DNA of 17,049 nucleotides from Pseudomonadota bacterium (GTDB taxonomy: Bacteria > BMS3Abin14): NCBI GenBank assembly GCA_003229755.1, contig QIFJ01000317.1:1-17049 (forward strand), given 5' to 3'. Below, one piece after another: positions 7,477-15,185 of the stretch. Below the pieces are notes generated by a model, which saw only the letters and a program-made list of their open reading frames with translations, made no database searches and was not told the origin of the DNA. The number at the start of each line of letters is the position of its first letter. Position 1 is the first letter of the stretch. Both the position numbers and the translations under genes were made by a program.

Positions 7477-7561
7477 GTTCCAGCTTCCAGCTTCCACGTT
7501 CCATGATATGAATAGTAAAATATTGCTTGGAACTTGGAACCTGGAACCTGGAACCTGGAAC
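7477..7561. repeat. Heptamer-repeat hairpin, copy 2
   Basis: The left arm 7477-7503 (GTTCCAG, CTTCCAG, CTTCCAC, GTTCCA) faces the right arm 7528-7561 (TGGAAC, TTGGAAC, then three CTGGAAC heptamers) across a 24-base loop. The loop resembles that of copy 1 (shared ATGAA...AAATAT.GCTTGGAAC). The right arm ends 19 bases before the FdhA' start codon, so it would be part of its 5' leader. Confidence 0.8.
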
Positions 7562-7580
7562 TAGTTTCTAACATCACACA

Positions 7581-10400
7581 ATGAAACGGCGAACATTCCT
7601 CCAAATATCCGGCAGCTTCATACTGGGCGCGCTATGGTCCCAACACTCCCATTCAGTGCGGGCATCCCAAAACAGGCCGAAAGTCGTTTATGGTGAGGAG
7701 ATTCCCAGCCGCTGTCCCCTTTGTTCTCTCGGGTGTGGAACCATATCGTTCAAGGACTCCCGGGGCAGGCTCAGGATTGAGGGGGATCCGGATTGTCCCG
7801 TGGCTCGTGGGAGTCTGTGTGCCAGAGGCGTCGCTGCTGTAAAAGTCAATGAAATATCCGCAAAGCAGGTCCCCCTCTATCGCAGACCCGGAACCTCCGA
7901 ATGGGAAGAGATAAAGCTAGAGAAGGCTATCGGACTGGCAGGCCGCCGAATAAAGGATATGCGCGATCAGCAGATGGGATCACCTGTGGGTAAGGGCCTG
8001 GAGAGAAACCGTTTCGATAGTCTTGGAGTCCTGGCGGGCGGCAACCTCACAAACGAACAGGCCTATCTTGCAACCAAGCTTTTCCGTAGTTTGGGTGTCG
8101 TTTACCTTGATACGACAGTTCGGGTAAGCCGGGGAATGGTCGCCCTCGGGCTCAGAGATACACTGGGGCTTCCAGGTCCTACACATTCTTCTATCCAGGT
8201 TGCGCAAAGCGATGTGGTGATCCTCCTGGGATCCAATCCGGGCCTGACTTCACCGGCTCTTGCCCGGGCTCTCGAGGACGTTCGCAGACGAAGCGGCACG
8301 GTTGTTATTATTGACCCGAGGAGAACAGAGACAGTCAGACCCGGAGATATCTGGCTCAACGTCAGACCGGGTAGCGACGCCGCTGTCCTGGGTGCGATCG
8401 CTTCCTGGATAATGGAAAAGGGCACTCTCCGCATAGACGAGCTTACCAGGTATACAGATGCCTCCTTCATGGCGATCACCGAACTGGATGGGGATTACTT
8501 GCGACATCGCTCCGGAAAGAATAAGGGCAGGCTGATTCGGGACAATACTCTTACGGAGCCCTATTCTATCTTTCAGCGCCTTAAATCCCACTACTCCCGT
8601 TACTCCCTGGAAAAGACGGCTGATATAGCTGGTGTTGACCTGGTACTATTGAGGAGGGTTTGCAAGCTGCTGCAGAGGACCGGAGAGCAGGAGTTTTCAG
8701 CCTGTTTCGTTTTGGGTGCCGGGGCTCTTGCGGGTACAGCAGGTTCAGAAGTTGTGAGGCTTGTTGCTACCGTGCAGAGCCTCCTCGGTAATCTGAAGAA
8801 AAGGGGAGGCGGAATAGTCGTAGCGGCAGGGTCCGGTAACGCCCAGGGTGTATGCGATATGGGTCTCCTGGCCCCGTTTCTTCCAGGCTATATACCCCTC
8901 CCTGTAGTTGGGAAGGATCCTGTAAAAAATGCCGACGGCAAAGAGGAAGCTGAGGCGCTTGTTGCCCTGGCAAGATCCTGGTTTGACAGGGACAGGGGGC
9001 GGGATGCCGTAGATCTGCTGCCGGCAAGGCACGAGAATGAGGATCTTACAACTAACGGTATCATCCGCGCTATCGTAAAAAACAAAATCAGAGCCCTGGT
9101 GGTGATAGGCGCGGAGCCACTGAGGAGCCTTCCCGGTGGTAAGCATTTAATGGACGCCTTGAGGAATCTGGATCTGTTGATCGTAATGGATGTTGATATC
9201 AGCAGAACGGCAGCTTTCTGGAAAGAGGTCGCAGGAACTTGGGCAGGGACTAAAACGGAAGTCATTTTTATTCCAACTGAGCCGCCCTTTCTCCGGGAGG
9301 GGAGCCTGACAGACGGTTCGCGCAGGGTCAGAGCTCTGTCTCCGGGTGAGGAGCTGCCGCGGGACAGGGCATCGCTCCTTTCGGTACTCTCGAGCCTGGG
9401 AACTGAGCTCAAGACCCTTTACAACCTGGAGAGAGGTTCGGCCGCGGAGCCTGTGAAGGCTCTTAACTGGACGTTTAACGCCACCGTGAACAAGGTCGGA
9501 AGAGAAATAAACGGTTTCGAGGCCAGGACCAGCGGTGAGGATAAGCTGTTGCCACCCGGAAATAAATGGCCGCCGGGGGCGGTTTGCGGGAACCGCCTCT
9601 ACAGGGGGTGGTTCACAGAGGAAGAATGGCTTCCGGAAAGAAGAGATCCATCCGATACATATGGAACAGGGCTTTTCGAGGGCTGGGGTTGGTTCTGGCC
9701 GTGGGGTGTTCCGGATCCCTTCTCCCATATTTACTCCGATGCGACCGACAGGACTGTCCTTCTCCGATATGAAGGGCAGGGGCGTAAGAAACTTGATGCT
9801 GCAGAAGCGCTGCCCTTAAGACCCTACCTCCCGGTTCTTTTCTGGAAGAAGCTAAGCAAGGGCTCGCCCTTCCCCGAGTATTACGAACCTTTCCACAGTC
9901 CATTTCCCGATTACCTGACAGGCGGTCAGGCAGACCCCCTTGTAACACTGAGGGATAGCGAAAGGAGCGAGTGGGGGTACCTGTTCAGAAGACCTGAGAG
10001 AGTTCTTGAAAAATATCCGGTAATACTATCTCTGAGACGAACAGGAAACGTTATGGGCAGCGGAGGAGTTCTTGCGAAGGTAGACTTGCTCACGGAGCTT
10101 GGAACAACAAGGTTTCTGGAGATCAGCCCATCCTTTGCCAGGGAGTTGGAGGCCAAAGACGGCACTGTTGTAACCATATATTCTCCTGACGATAAAGTGG
10201 GAATTACCGCGACGACTATCGTGACTGAACGGATCAGGGATCACCACTACAGCCGAGGCCGCTTTCCAGTTGTGTCCCTCACCCTTTATGGAGATAATGA
10301 CCGGGCAACAAATAACCTTATGACAGCAATTTACAACACCGCCAGCGGAGGCATGGAAATGAAAGCGTTTCTGGTGAAAGTGGTAAAAAAGAGTTCCTAG
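7581..10400 (+). CDS. FDH-N-like molybdopterin oxidoreductase with altered active site (FdhA')
   Basis: This 939-residue protein has a Tat signal peptide ('MKRRTFLQISGSFILGALW'), an N-terminal [4Fe-4S] site (Cys45, Cys48, Cys52, Cys80), the molybdopterin domains and a C-terminal MopB_CT domain ('DLLTELGTTRFLEISPSFAR'). Its closest relative in the window is the Sec-containing FdhA, which it matches along its length ('GSPFPEYYEPFHSP' against 'DGPFPEHYEPLESP'). A gap-free 33-residue alignment puts Ser183 (codon AGC) at the Sec position and Arg184 at the catalytic His. The FDH active-site 'Arg-Gly' before 'NVQG' is Ala416-Gly417, and the Lys after the fourth Cys is Arg82. It is therefore unlikely to oxidise formate like its neighbour. 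It could be a serine-ligated oxidoreductase of another substrate or a pseudo-enzyme. No Shine-Dalgarno precedes the ATG, but the Tat motif fixes the start. No dedicated FdhB/FdhC adjoins it. Confidence 0.85.
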   Translation: MKRRTFLQISGSFILGALWSQHSHSVRASQNRPKVVYGEEIPSRCPLCSLGCGTISFKDSRGRLRIEGDPDCPVARGSLCARGVAAVKVNEISAKQVPLYRRPGTSEWEEIKLEKAIGLAGRRIKDMRDQQMGSPVGKGLERNRFDSLGVLAGGNLTNEQAYLATKLFRSLGVVYLDTTVRVSRGMVALGLRDTLGLPGPTHSSIQVAQSDVVILLGSNPGLTSPALARALEDVRRRSGTVVIIDPRRTETVRPGDIWLNVRPGSDAAVLGAIASWIMEKGTLRIDELTRYTDASFMAITELDGDYLRHRSGKNKGRLIRDNTLTEPYSIFQRLKSHYSRYSLEKTADIAGVDLVLLRRVCKLLQRTGEQEFSACFVLGAGALAGTAGSEVVRLVATVQSLLGNLKKRGGGIVVAAGSGNAQGVCDMGLLAPFLPGYIPLPVVGKDPVKNADGKEEAEALVALARSWFDRDRGRDAVDLLPARHENEDLTTNGIIRAIVKNKIRALVVIGAEPLRSLPGGKHLMDALRNLDLLIVMDVDISRTAAFWKEVAGTWAGTKTEVIFIPTEPPFLREGSLTDGSRRVRALSPGEELPRDRASLLSVLSSLGTELKTLYNLERGSAAEPVKALNWTFNATVNKVGREINGFEARTSGEDKLLPPGNKWPPGAVCGNRLYRGWFTEEEWLPERRDPSDTYGTGLFEGWGWFWPWGVPDPFSHIYSDATDRTVLLRYEGQGRKKLDAAEALPLRPYLPVLFWKKLSKGSPFPEYYEPFHSPFPDYLTGGQADPLVTLRDSERSEWGYLFRRPERVLEKYPVILSLRRTGNVMGSGGVLAKVDLLTELGTTRFLEISPSFARELEAKDGTVVTIYSPDDKVGITATTIVTERIRDHHYSRGRFPVVSLTLYGDNDRATNNLMTAIYNTASGGMEMKAFLVKVVKKSS

Positions 10401-10530
10401 TTCCTGGTTTCTAGTTTCTAGTTCAGAAGTAACTCAGGTTATAGTCATTAACAGGAATATAAATGTCAAATTTCCATTTCCATACCAGGAACTAGAAACC
10501 AGGAACTAGAAACCAGAAACCCGGAACCAG
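10392..10530. repeat. Heptamer-repeat hairpin, copy 3 (FdhA'/fdhE spacer)
   Basis: The left arm 10392-10419 (GTTCCTA, GTTCCTG, GTTTCTA, GTTTCTA) contains the FdhA' stop codon. The right arm 10487-10530 is the inverse (AGGAACT and AGAAACC heptamers, repeated). The arms enclose about 67 bases with no gene. The heptamer differs from copies 1 and 2 (CTAG instead of CAG steps), so it is a sequence variant of the same design. It fills the whole spacer up to the fdhE ribosome binding site. Confidence 0.75.
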
Positions 10531-10546
10531 ATAAACAGGAGAACCA

Positions 10547-11131
10547 ATGGCTGAATCAAGAAGCCCTGAAGACGAAATAACCGAAGCGCTAGCTGCCGGG
10601 AAGATCGATGTTGAGGAGATGGAGGATGTCCTGGATCTTTACCGGGAGCTGTATCCACTTGTCTCCAGGAAGCTCTCTCTCGCTAAAAAGATCAGGATAC
10701 CCACTGCCGACGAAGCCAAAATGAGGATGGCCGAAGGATTTACCTTGCTCGAGACCAGGGACCTGATGCCGAAAGAGAAGGGGATGGTGAAACGGGCGAA
10801 AGATATCCTGCGGACCCTGATGAAACACTCCGAAGACGATAGCCAGTGGAAGGGGTCGCACTTGAAGCTTGCTGACGCGGAAACGTTAGCTGAGCTTGTC
10901 ACCCTTTACCTGTCAGATGGTGGGGAAGAGCTCAGGGGCAGGCTTGTTGAATTGTCGGTGGAGGCTGAGGTGGGCATATTTGTCATCTTCAATGTTCTCA
11001 AGGGATCGTTTCTCGATGCCGCAAGGTTCATTGGCGAGGTAGAGACCGATAATTGGGAAAAAGGGTCCTGTCCCGTCTGCGGAGGCACTCCGGCAGTCGC
11101 TTACCTTGAGGGTGAGGGAGGCAAGCGTTAA
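10547..11131 (+). CDS. fdhE: FdhE formate dehydrogenase accessory protein, N-terminal part of a split gene
   Basis: This 194-residue product starts at an ATG behind AGGAG (10537-10541). It matches the N-terminal helical domain of FdhE, which assists assembly and redox handling of Tat-exported respiratory formate dehydrogenases in the cytoplasm. It reaches the first zinc/iron-type motif Cys175-Pro-Val-Cys178 ('CPVCGGTPAVAYLEGEGGKR') and then stops at TAA 11129-11131. Normal FdhE proteins continue with about 100 more residues and three further Cys-x2-Cys motifs. Those follow here in another frame (11130-11444). A one-base offset after the CGT codon at 11126-11128 plus a gap of about four residues, including the expected first Cys of the second motif, suggests an 11-base deletion. 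The product is probably truncated and inactive unless the break is a sequencing error. Confidence 0.75.
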   Translation: MAESRSPEDEITEALAAGKIDVEEMEDVLDLYRELYPLVSRKLSLAKKIRIPTADEAKMRMAEGFTLLETRDLMPKEKGMVKRAKDILRTLMKHSEDDSQWKGSHLKLADAETLAELVTLYLSDGGEELRGRLVELSVEAEVGIFVIFNVLKGSFLDAARFIGEVETDNWEKGSCPVCGGTPAVAYLEGEGGKR

Positions 11132-11444
11132 CAGGTGTCACACCCAGTGGCGGTTCGGCAGGATGACATGCCCCTTTTGCAATAATACAAACAACAAGGA
11201 GCTTGGCTACTTCACCATCGAAGACGAGAGCGAGTTGCTGAGGGTGGATTTCTGCAGGGCCTGCGACGGTTACATAAAGACATGGGATGCGCAGGATAAA
11301 CTGGACATGTTCCCTGAGGTAGAGGATCTCCTGACGATCAGGTATGACCTGGCCGGCGAGGGTGAGGGATTCACCCGGGCTTCGCCGAATATCTTCGGAG
11401 TCTGGATCGGAACGGACACGGAAGCAGACAGGGAAAAAGGTTGA
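11106..11444 (+). pseudogene. fdhE: FdhE C-terminal remnant (frameshifted continuation)
   Basis: From about 11130 this frame continues FdhE: 'NRCHTQWRFGRMTCPFCNN' then 'YFTIEDESELLRVDFCRACDGYIKT' and 'SPNIFG', the family's second, third and fourth cysteine motifs and C-terminal end. The sequence before 11130 in this frame is the shadow of the N-terminal part. The second motif is left with only one of its two cysteines. No good ribosome binding site precedes either in-frame ATG (11106 or 11163), so the piece is probably not made as a separate protein. Its good preservation otherwise means the break is recent or an assembly artefact. Confidence 0.75.
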
Positions 11445-11521
11445 TTTATGAGGAAAGTGAAAACGATACATTTCGCTTTCCGATAAGTAAAAAGCCATGG
11501 ATGGACTTTTTCGACCCTGTC
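11443..11521. repeat. Palindromic intergenic repeat, copy A
   Basis: This starts with GATTTATGAGGAAAGTGAAAA and ends with CTTTTTCGACCCTGTC. Inside, AAAAAG and CTTTTT face each other across a CCATGGATGG core, giving a hairpin. The same start and end blocks recur at 11921-11963. It begins at the stop codon of the FdhE remnant. Elements with a GTAAAAAGTC/GACTTTTTAC design are common in deltaproteobacterial spacers (recollection, not checked). Confidence 0.65.
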
Positions 11522-11569
11522 GAGATTGAATTAAAATTGTAATTTTATGTGCAAAATCCTTGAAAAAAG

Positions 11570-11596
11570 TTGACAGCTACTGTATCTTTATATTCT
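11570..11596 (+). promoter_or_regulatory. Candidate promoter of an intergenic RNA
   Basis: TTGACA (11570-11575) is followed by TATTCT (11591-11596) at a short 15-base spacing. An alternative pair is TTGAAA (11560-11565) with TATCTT (11583-11588) at 17 bases. It lies in an AT-rich stretch with no coding frame either side. Confidence 0.45.
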
Positions 11597-11602
11597 TCTA
11601 AG

Positions 11603-11840
11603 AGGGAGACGCTTTTTAACACGCAGAACGCGGTTCCCGTGGGGGAGAATCCGGAGCATTATTCATCACTGCAAATTAACTATAATAATATGCGGTCTTA
11701 CCGCAGGCGTACACTAGTTGACTTCCGATCCCGTTTTGTCCCATGTGGATGTTCGGGACGATAGGGTTCGGCGAGCAATCGCCGGGCCTGCCATTGTGCA
11801 AAGGAAGCTGTGACTTGTTCATGGTTTCCTTTGTTTTTTT
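11603..11840 (+). ncRNA. Candidate structured small RNA or leader RNA upstream of fdhA
   Basis: About 240 bases between a promoter-like site and a strong terminator contain no convincing gene but several stable hairpins: TGCGGT-CTT-ACCGCA (11691-11705), GTCCC...GGGAC (11738-11759), and an 11-bp stem capped by a GCAA tetraloop (11764-11789; inner six pairs perfect). A terminator follows at 11799-11840. I do not recognise a known RNA family; 6S, tmRNA, SRP RNA, RNase P and tRNA signatures are absent. It could be a free small RNA, or a leader whose terminator controls read-through into fdhA 220 bases downstream. The start is approximate. Confidence 0.4.
11799..11840 (+). terminator. Rho-independent terminator of the intergenic RNA
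   Basis: CAAAGGAA (11799-11806) pairs with TTCCTTTG (11826-11833). The stem extends inward with GU pairs to a five-base loop, and seven T residues follow (11834-11840). Confidence 0.8.
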
Positions 11841-11851
11841 AAAGTTGATGG

Positions 11852-11915
11852 CTTCGCAAGAAGTTATCAGTGCGCCCATTGGGGGGGCGCCCAAATCGAT
11901 GACTTGCGTTGCAAG
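11852..11915. repeat. Cluster of three short hairpins after the terminator
   Basis: CTTC-GCAA-GAAG (11852-11863), GCGCCC facing GGGCGC (about 11872-11890), and CTTGC-GTT-GCAAG (11903-11915) follow one another directly. They belong to the gene-free fdhA leader region and precede repeat copy B. Confidence 0.55.
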
Positions 11916-11920
11916 TTAGA

Positions 11921-11963
11921 GATTTGTGAGGAAAGTGAAAATGACACTTTTTACGACCCTGTC
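11921..11963. repeat. Palindromic intergenic repeat, copy B
   Basis: This repeats the ends of copy A (GATTTGTGAGGAAAGTGAAA, then CTTTTTACGACCCTGTC) in direct orientation 478 bases downstream, without the central hairpin insert. The remainder to the fdhA start (11964-12061) is purine-rich, with no clear promoter; no sigma-54 type GG/GC pair at proper spacing was seen. Confidence 0.6.
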
Positions 11964-12061
11964 AAAAACGGGTCTGGGAGAAAGGGAGGTGTAAGGGGCA
12001 ATTCCCGTGGCTCTTGGCAAGGGACGAATGTCTTAACCATTAACATGTAACACAGGAAAGG

Positions 12062-15000
12062 ATGGTGTGGACGAGAATGAACGTAACCAGGAGAAATTTC
12101 TTAAAGATCTCGGGTGCCACAGTCTCAGGCGCGGCATTAGGTGGTCTTGGTCTCCGGGGTACAGCAGCCGCCCAGGGAAGGGTGGGCAGTGTTGCTGTCA
12201 AGTACTCGAAGGAGACCACCACTATCTGTCCATACTGCGCAGTGGGATGCGGCATCGTCGTTCATTCCCACAATAACAAGGTGGTCAATATGGAGGGTGA
12301 CCCTGATCATCCGATCAACGAGGGCGCTCTCTGCTCAAAAGCCCAGGCACTCAAGCAGATTTCCGAGAATCCCTGGCGGATCACCAAACCTCTATATCGA
12401 GCTCCCAGGAGCAGTGAGTGGAAAGAGGTAAGTTGGGATTGGGCGTACAACGAGATCGCCAAGAGGATCAAAAAGAGTCGTGACGCAGGCTTCACAAAGG
12501 TAAATGCCAGTGGTCAGGTGGTGAACCGAAACGACAGGATCGCTTCTGTCGGCTCCGCCGCTCTGGACAATGAGGAGTGTTACCTTCTCCAGAAGTGGCT
12601 CCGCGCCCTTGGCCTGGTGTATATCGAGCACCAGGCACGCATATGACACAGCGCAACTGTAGCGGCTCTGGCAGAGTCGTTTGGGCGCGGTGCAATGACG
12701 AACCACTGGATCGACATCCGAAACTCGGATGTGATCCTGATCTCAGGCAGTAACGCTGCCGAGAACCATCCCATTTCTTTCAAATGGGTGACTGAGGCGA
12801 AGGAGAAGGGGGCCAGGCTCCTTTCCGTGGACCCGAGGTTCACGAGGACCTCTTCGAAGGCCGATCTTTACGCACCCATGAGGTCTGGGACGGATATCGC
12901 CTTCCTTGGCGGTATGATCAAATACATCCTGGATAACGAACTGTATCACAAGGATTACATCCGTTTGTACACCAACGGCTCCTTCATCCTGAACAACGAC
13001 TTCAAGATGCCGGGGGACCTGGACGGTGTGTTCTCCGGATACGATCCCAGGAAGAGGAAGTACAACAAGAAGACATGGGCCTTCGCTACGGATGGAAAAG
13101 GTGTTGTAAAGAAGGATCCGGTGATGAGGGATCCCATGTGTGTTCTTCAGCTTCTCAGTAAGCACTTCTCCAGATATACGCTGGACAAGGTGTCGGCTAT
13201 CACAGGTACGCCCAAGGACAAACTCCTGGCGGTTTACAAGGAGTACGCTTCTACTGGTAAGCCCAACAGGACCGGCACGATCATGTACGCGATGGGCTGG
13301 ACCCAGCATACGGTTGGCACCCAGAACATTCGCACCATGGCCATAATCCAGCTCCTTTTGGGCAACATAGGAATGTCCGGAGGCGGGGTTAACGCTCTCA
13401 GGGGTGAGTCCAACGTTCAGGGCTCCACCGACCACTGCCTGCTTTTCCACATCCTGCCCGGGTACCTGAAGACACCCAGGGCAAAGGACTCCACCTTCGA
13501 CAAGTACAACGCGGCCTATACACCCAGGACGAAGGAACCGAGGTCGGCCAACTGGTGGGGCAACTATCCCAAGTACAGCGCAAGCCTTCTGAGGGCGCAC
13601 TTCGGCTTGAGCGCCGATCTCGCAACGCAGTACAAATGGCTGCCGAAGCTTGATGCTGGCCAAAATGCCTCCTGGCTCATGCTCTTTGACGAGATGAACA
13701 AGGGAAAGTTCACGGGCTTTTTCGCATGGGGACAGAATCCCGCCTGCTCAGGCTCCAACGCCGGCAAGGTTCGCAAGGCTCTGGCCAAGCTTGACTGGAT
13801 GGTCAATGTAAACCTGTTCGATAACGAGACGGGCTCTTTCTGGCGCGGACCGGGAGTGAATCCGGCCGAGATCAAAACCGAGGTCTTCCTCCTGCCTTGC
13901 GCCATGTCCTTCGAAAAGGAGGGAAGCATCACGAACAGCGGACGCTGGGGACAGTGGCGCTATGCGGCGGTCAAGCCGCCGGCACCCACCGATGCGGATA
14001 TCATCAACGATCTTCAGTTCAAGGTAAAAAAGCTGTATGAAGAGCGGGGCGGTGTCTATCCAGATCCTATTCTGAACCTGGCGTGGGATTACGGACCCAA
14101 GAGCCCTGACGGAAAAATAAGCACCATAAACACTCATCTGGTCGCCAAGGAGATCAACGGATATTTTCTCACTGACAAAGTAGTGAAGGGCAAGCAGTTC
14201 AAAAAAGGCGACCTGGTTCCATCCTTTGCCTTCCTGCAGGCAGATGGTTCTACCTCATCCGGTAACTGGCTGTACTGTCAGTCATACAACAGCGCAGGCA
14301 ACAATATGGCGAGGAGAGGCACGTCCGATCCCTCCGGTATCGGGCTGTATCTTGACTGGTCGTGGTGCTGGCCTGTCAACAGAAGGATCATCTATAATCG
14401 GGCAAGCGTGGATGAGTACGGCAAGCCCTGGGCCCCCCATAAGCCGGTCATCTACTGGAACGGCAAGAAGTGGGTGGGAGATGTTCCTGACGGCGGATGG
14501 CCTCCGCTGCGCAAACCGGACGGCACACCCAACGACAATGCAAAACTTGCCTACATCATGAAGCCTCACGGTGTTGGTCATCTGTTCGGCCCGGGTCGTG
14601 CGGATGGGCCGTTCCCTGAGCACTACGAGCCCCTTGAGAGTCCCATACAGAAAAATCTCATGAGCAAGCAGAGGATTAACCCGGCAATCAAGATATTCAC
14701 CGGCAAGGATGATGCCTTCCTGACCAGTGACGACCGCTACCCCATAGTAGCCACGACCTACCGCGTTACCGAGCACTGGCAGACGGGTGTTCTTTCGAGG
14801 TGGCTGCCATGGCAGGTGGAGATGCAGCCAGCAAACTTCTGTGAGATAAGTGAGGAGCTGGCCAGGGAAAAGGGTATCAAGAACGGGGACAAGGTTGTCG
14901 TCTCCTCGGCCCGTGAAAAGGTCGATGCTGTTGCCATTGTCACCAGGAGGTTCAAGCCTTTCAAGATCGCCGGAAATACTGTGCATCAGGTCGGGCTGCC

Positions 15001-15169
15001 GTGGTGTTTCGGCTGGACTACCACGAAGGAAGGGATAAAAGCCAATAACAAACCTTACACAAACCCGACCTTCGGAGATTCGTCCAACCTGCTGACGCCC
15101 ACCGTTGGTGACGCGAACACTATGATCCCAGAGACGAAGGCCTTTATGGTCAACGTCAGGAAAGCTTAG
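12062..15169 (+). CDS. fdhA: Selenocysteine-containing formate dehydrogenase catalytic subunit (FDH-N type)
   Basis: This is the catalytic subunit of a periplasmic, membrane-associated formate dehydrogenase (formate to CO2, two electrons) with a Mo- or W-bis-pyranopterin cofactor. The frame runs through TGA 12644-12646, read as Sec195 and followed by His196 in 'HQARI-Sec-HSATVAALAESFGRGAMTNHW', the FdnG context. Total length is 1035 residues, near FdnG (1015). The Tat signal is 'TRRNFLKISG'; the [4Fe-4S] cysteines are Cys56, Cys59, Cys63 and Cys91 with Lys93. The catalytic Arg447 lies in 'NALRGESNVQG'. A SECIS-like hairpin follows the TGA. Starts at 12062 and 12077 are both possible: AGGA at 12054 suits the first, while the Met before 'NVTRR' (12077) suits FdnG homologues. 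It heads an fdhABC operon. Expression needs SelA, SelB, selC and SelD from elsewhere in the genome. Confidence 0.93.
12644..12682 (+). promoter_or_regulatory. Bacterial SECIS element for Sec195 of fdhA
   Basis: Downstream of the TGA, bases 12661-12669 pair with 12673-12681 (nine pairs, two of them G-U) around the loop GGC at 12670-12672. The first loop G is 24 bases after the TGA, inside the distance expected of bacterial SECIS elements, and the loop carries the required G residues. SelB would bind here to place Sec-tRNA at the TGA. Confidence 0.75.
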
Positions 15170-15185
15170 GAAGGGGGTGATTTGA

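Noticed and set aside
7316..7561. CRISPR array from the repeated GGAACCT units
   Set aside because: The units are 7 bases with no spacers of constant length; they form inverted hairpins instead.
11120..11140. Programmed frameshift in fdhE
   Set aside because: There is no slippery heptamer or stimulatory structure evident, and residues including a conserved Cys are missing at the junction, which a programmed shift would not explain.
11443..11470. RNase P RNA start (GAGGAAAGT)
   Set aside because: The match stops after nine bases; the rest of the conserved P RNA core is absent, and the block is part of a repeated palindromic element.
11631..11675. Cobalamin-riboswitch-like core (GGAGAATCCGGAGC, then CATCACTG)
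   Set aside because: Only a loose resemblance to the AATCCGG...CACTG part; the remaining conserved boxes are not present and no B12 gene follows.
11570..11764. 64-codon open frame in the fdhE-fdhA spacer
   Set aside because: It begins on the TTGACA promoter box, has no ribosome binding site and lies across hairpins of the candidate RNA.
12644..12646. TGA stop splitting fdhA into a 194-residue and an 824-residue gene (pseudogene reading)
   Set aside because: The frame continues unchanged with exact FDH-N residues on both sides, and a SECIS-like hairpin follows, so selenocysteine is the better explanation.
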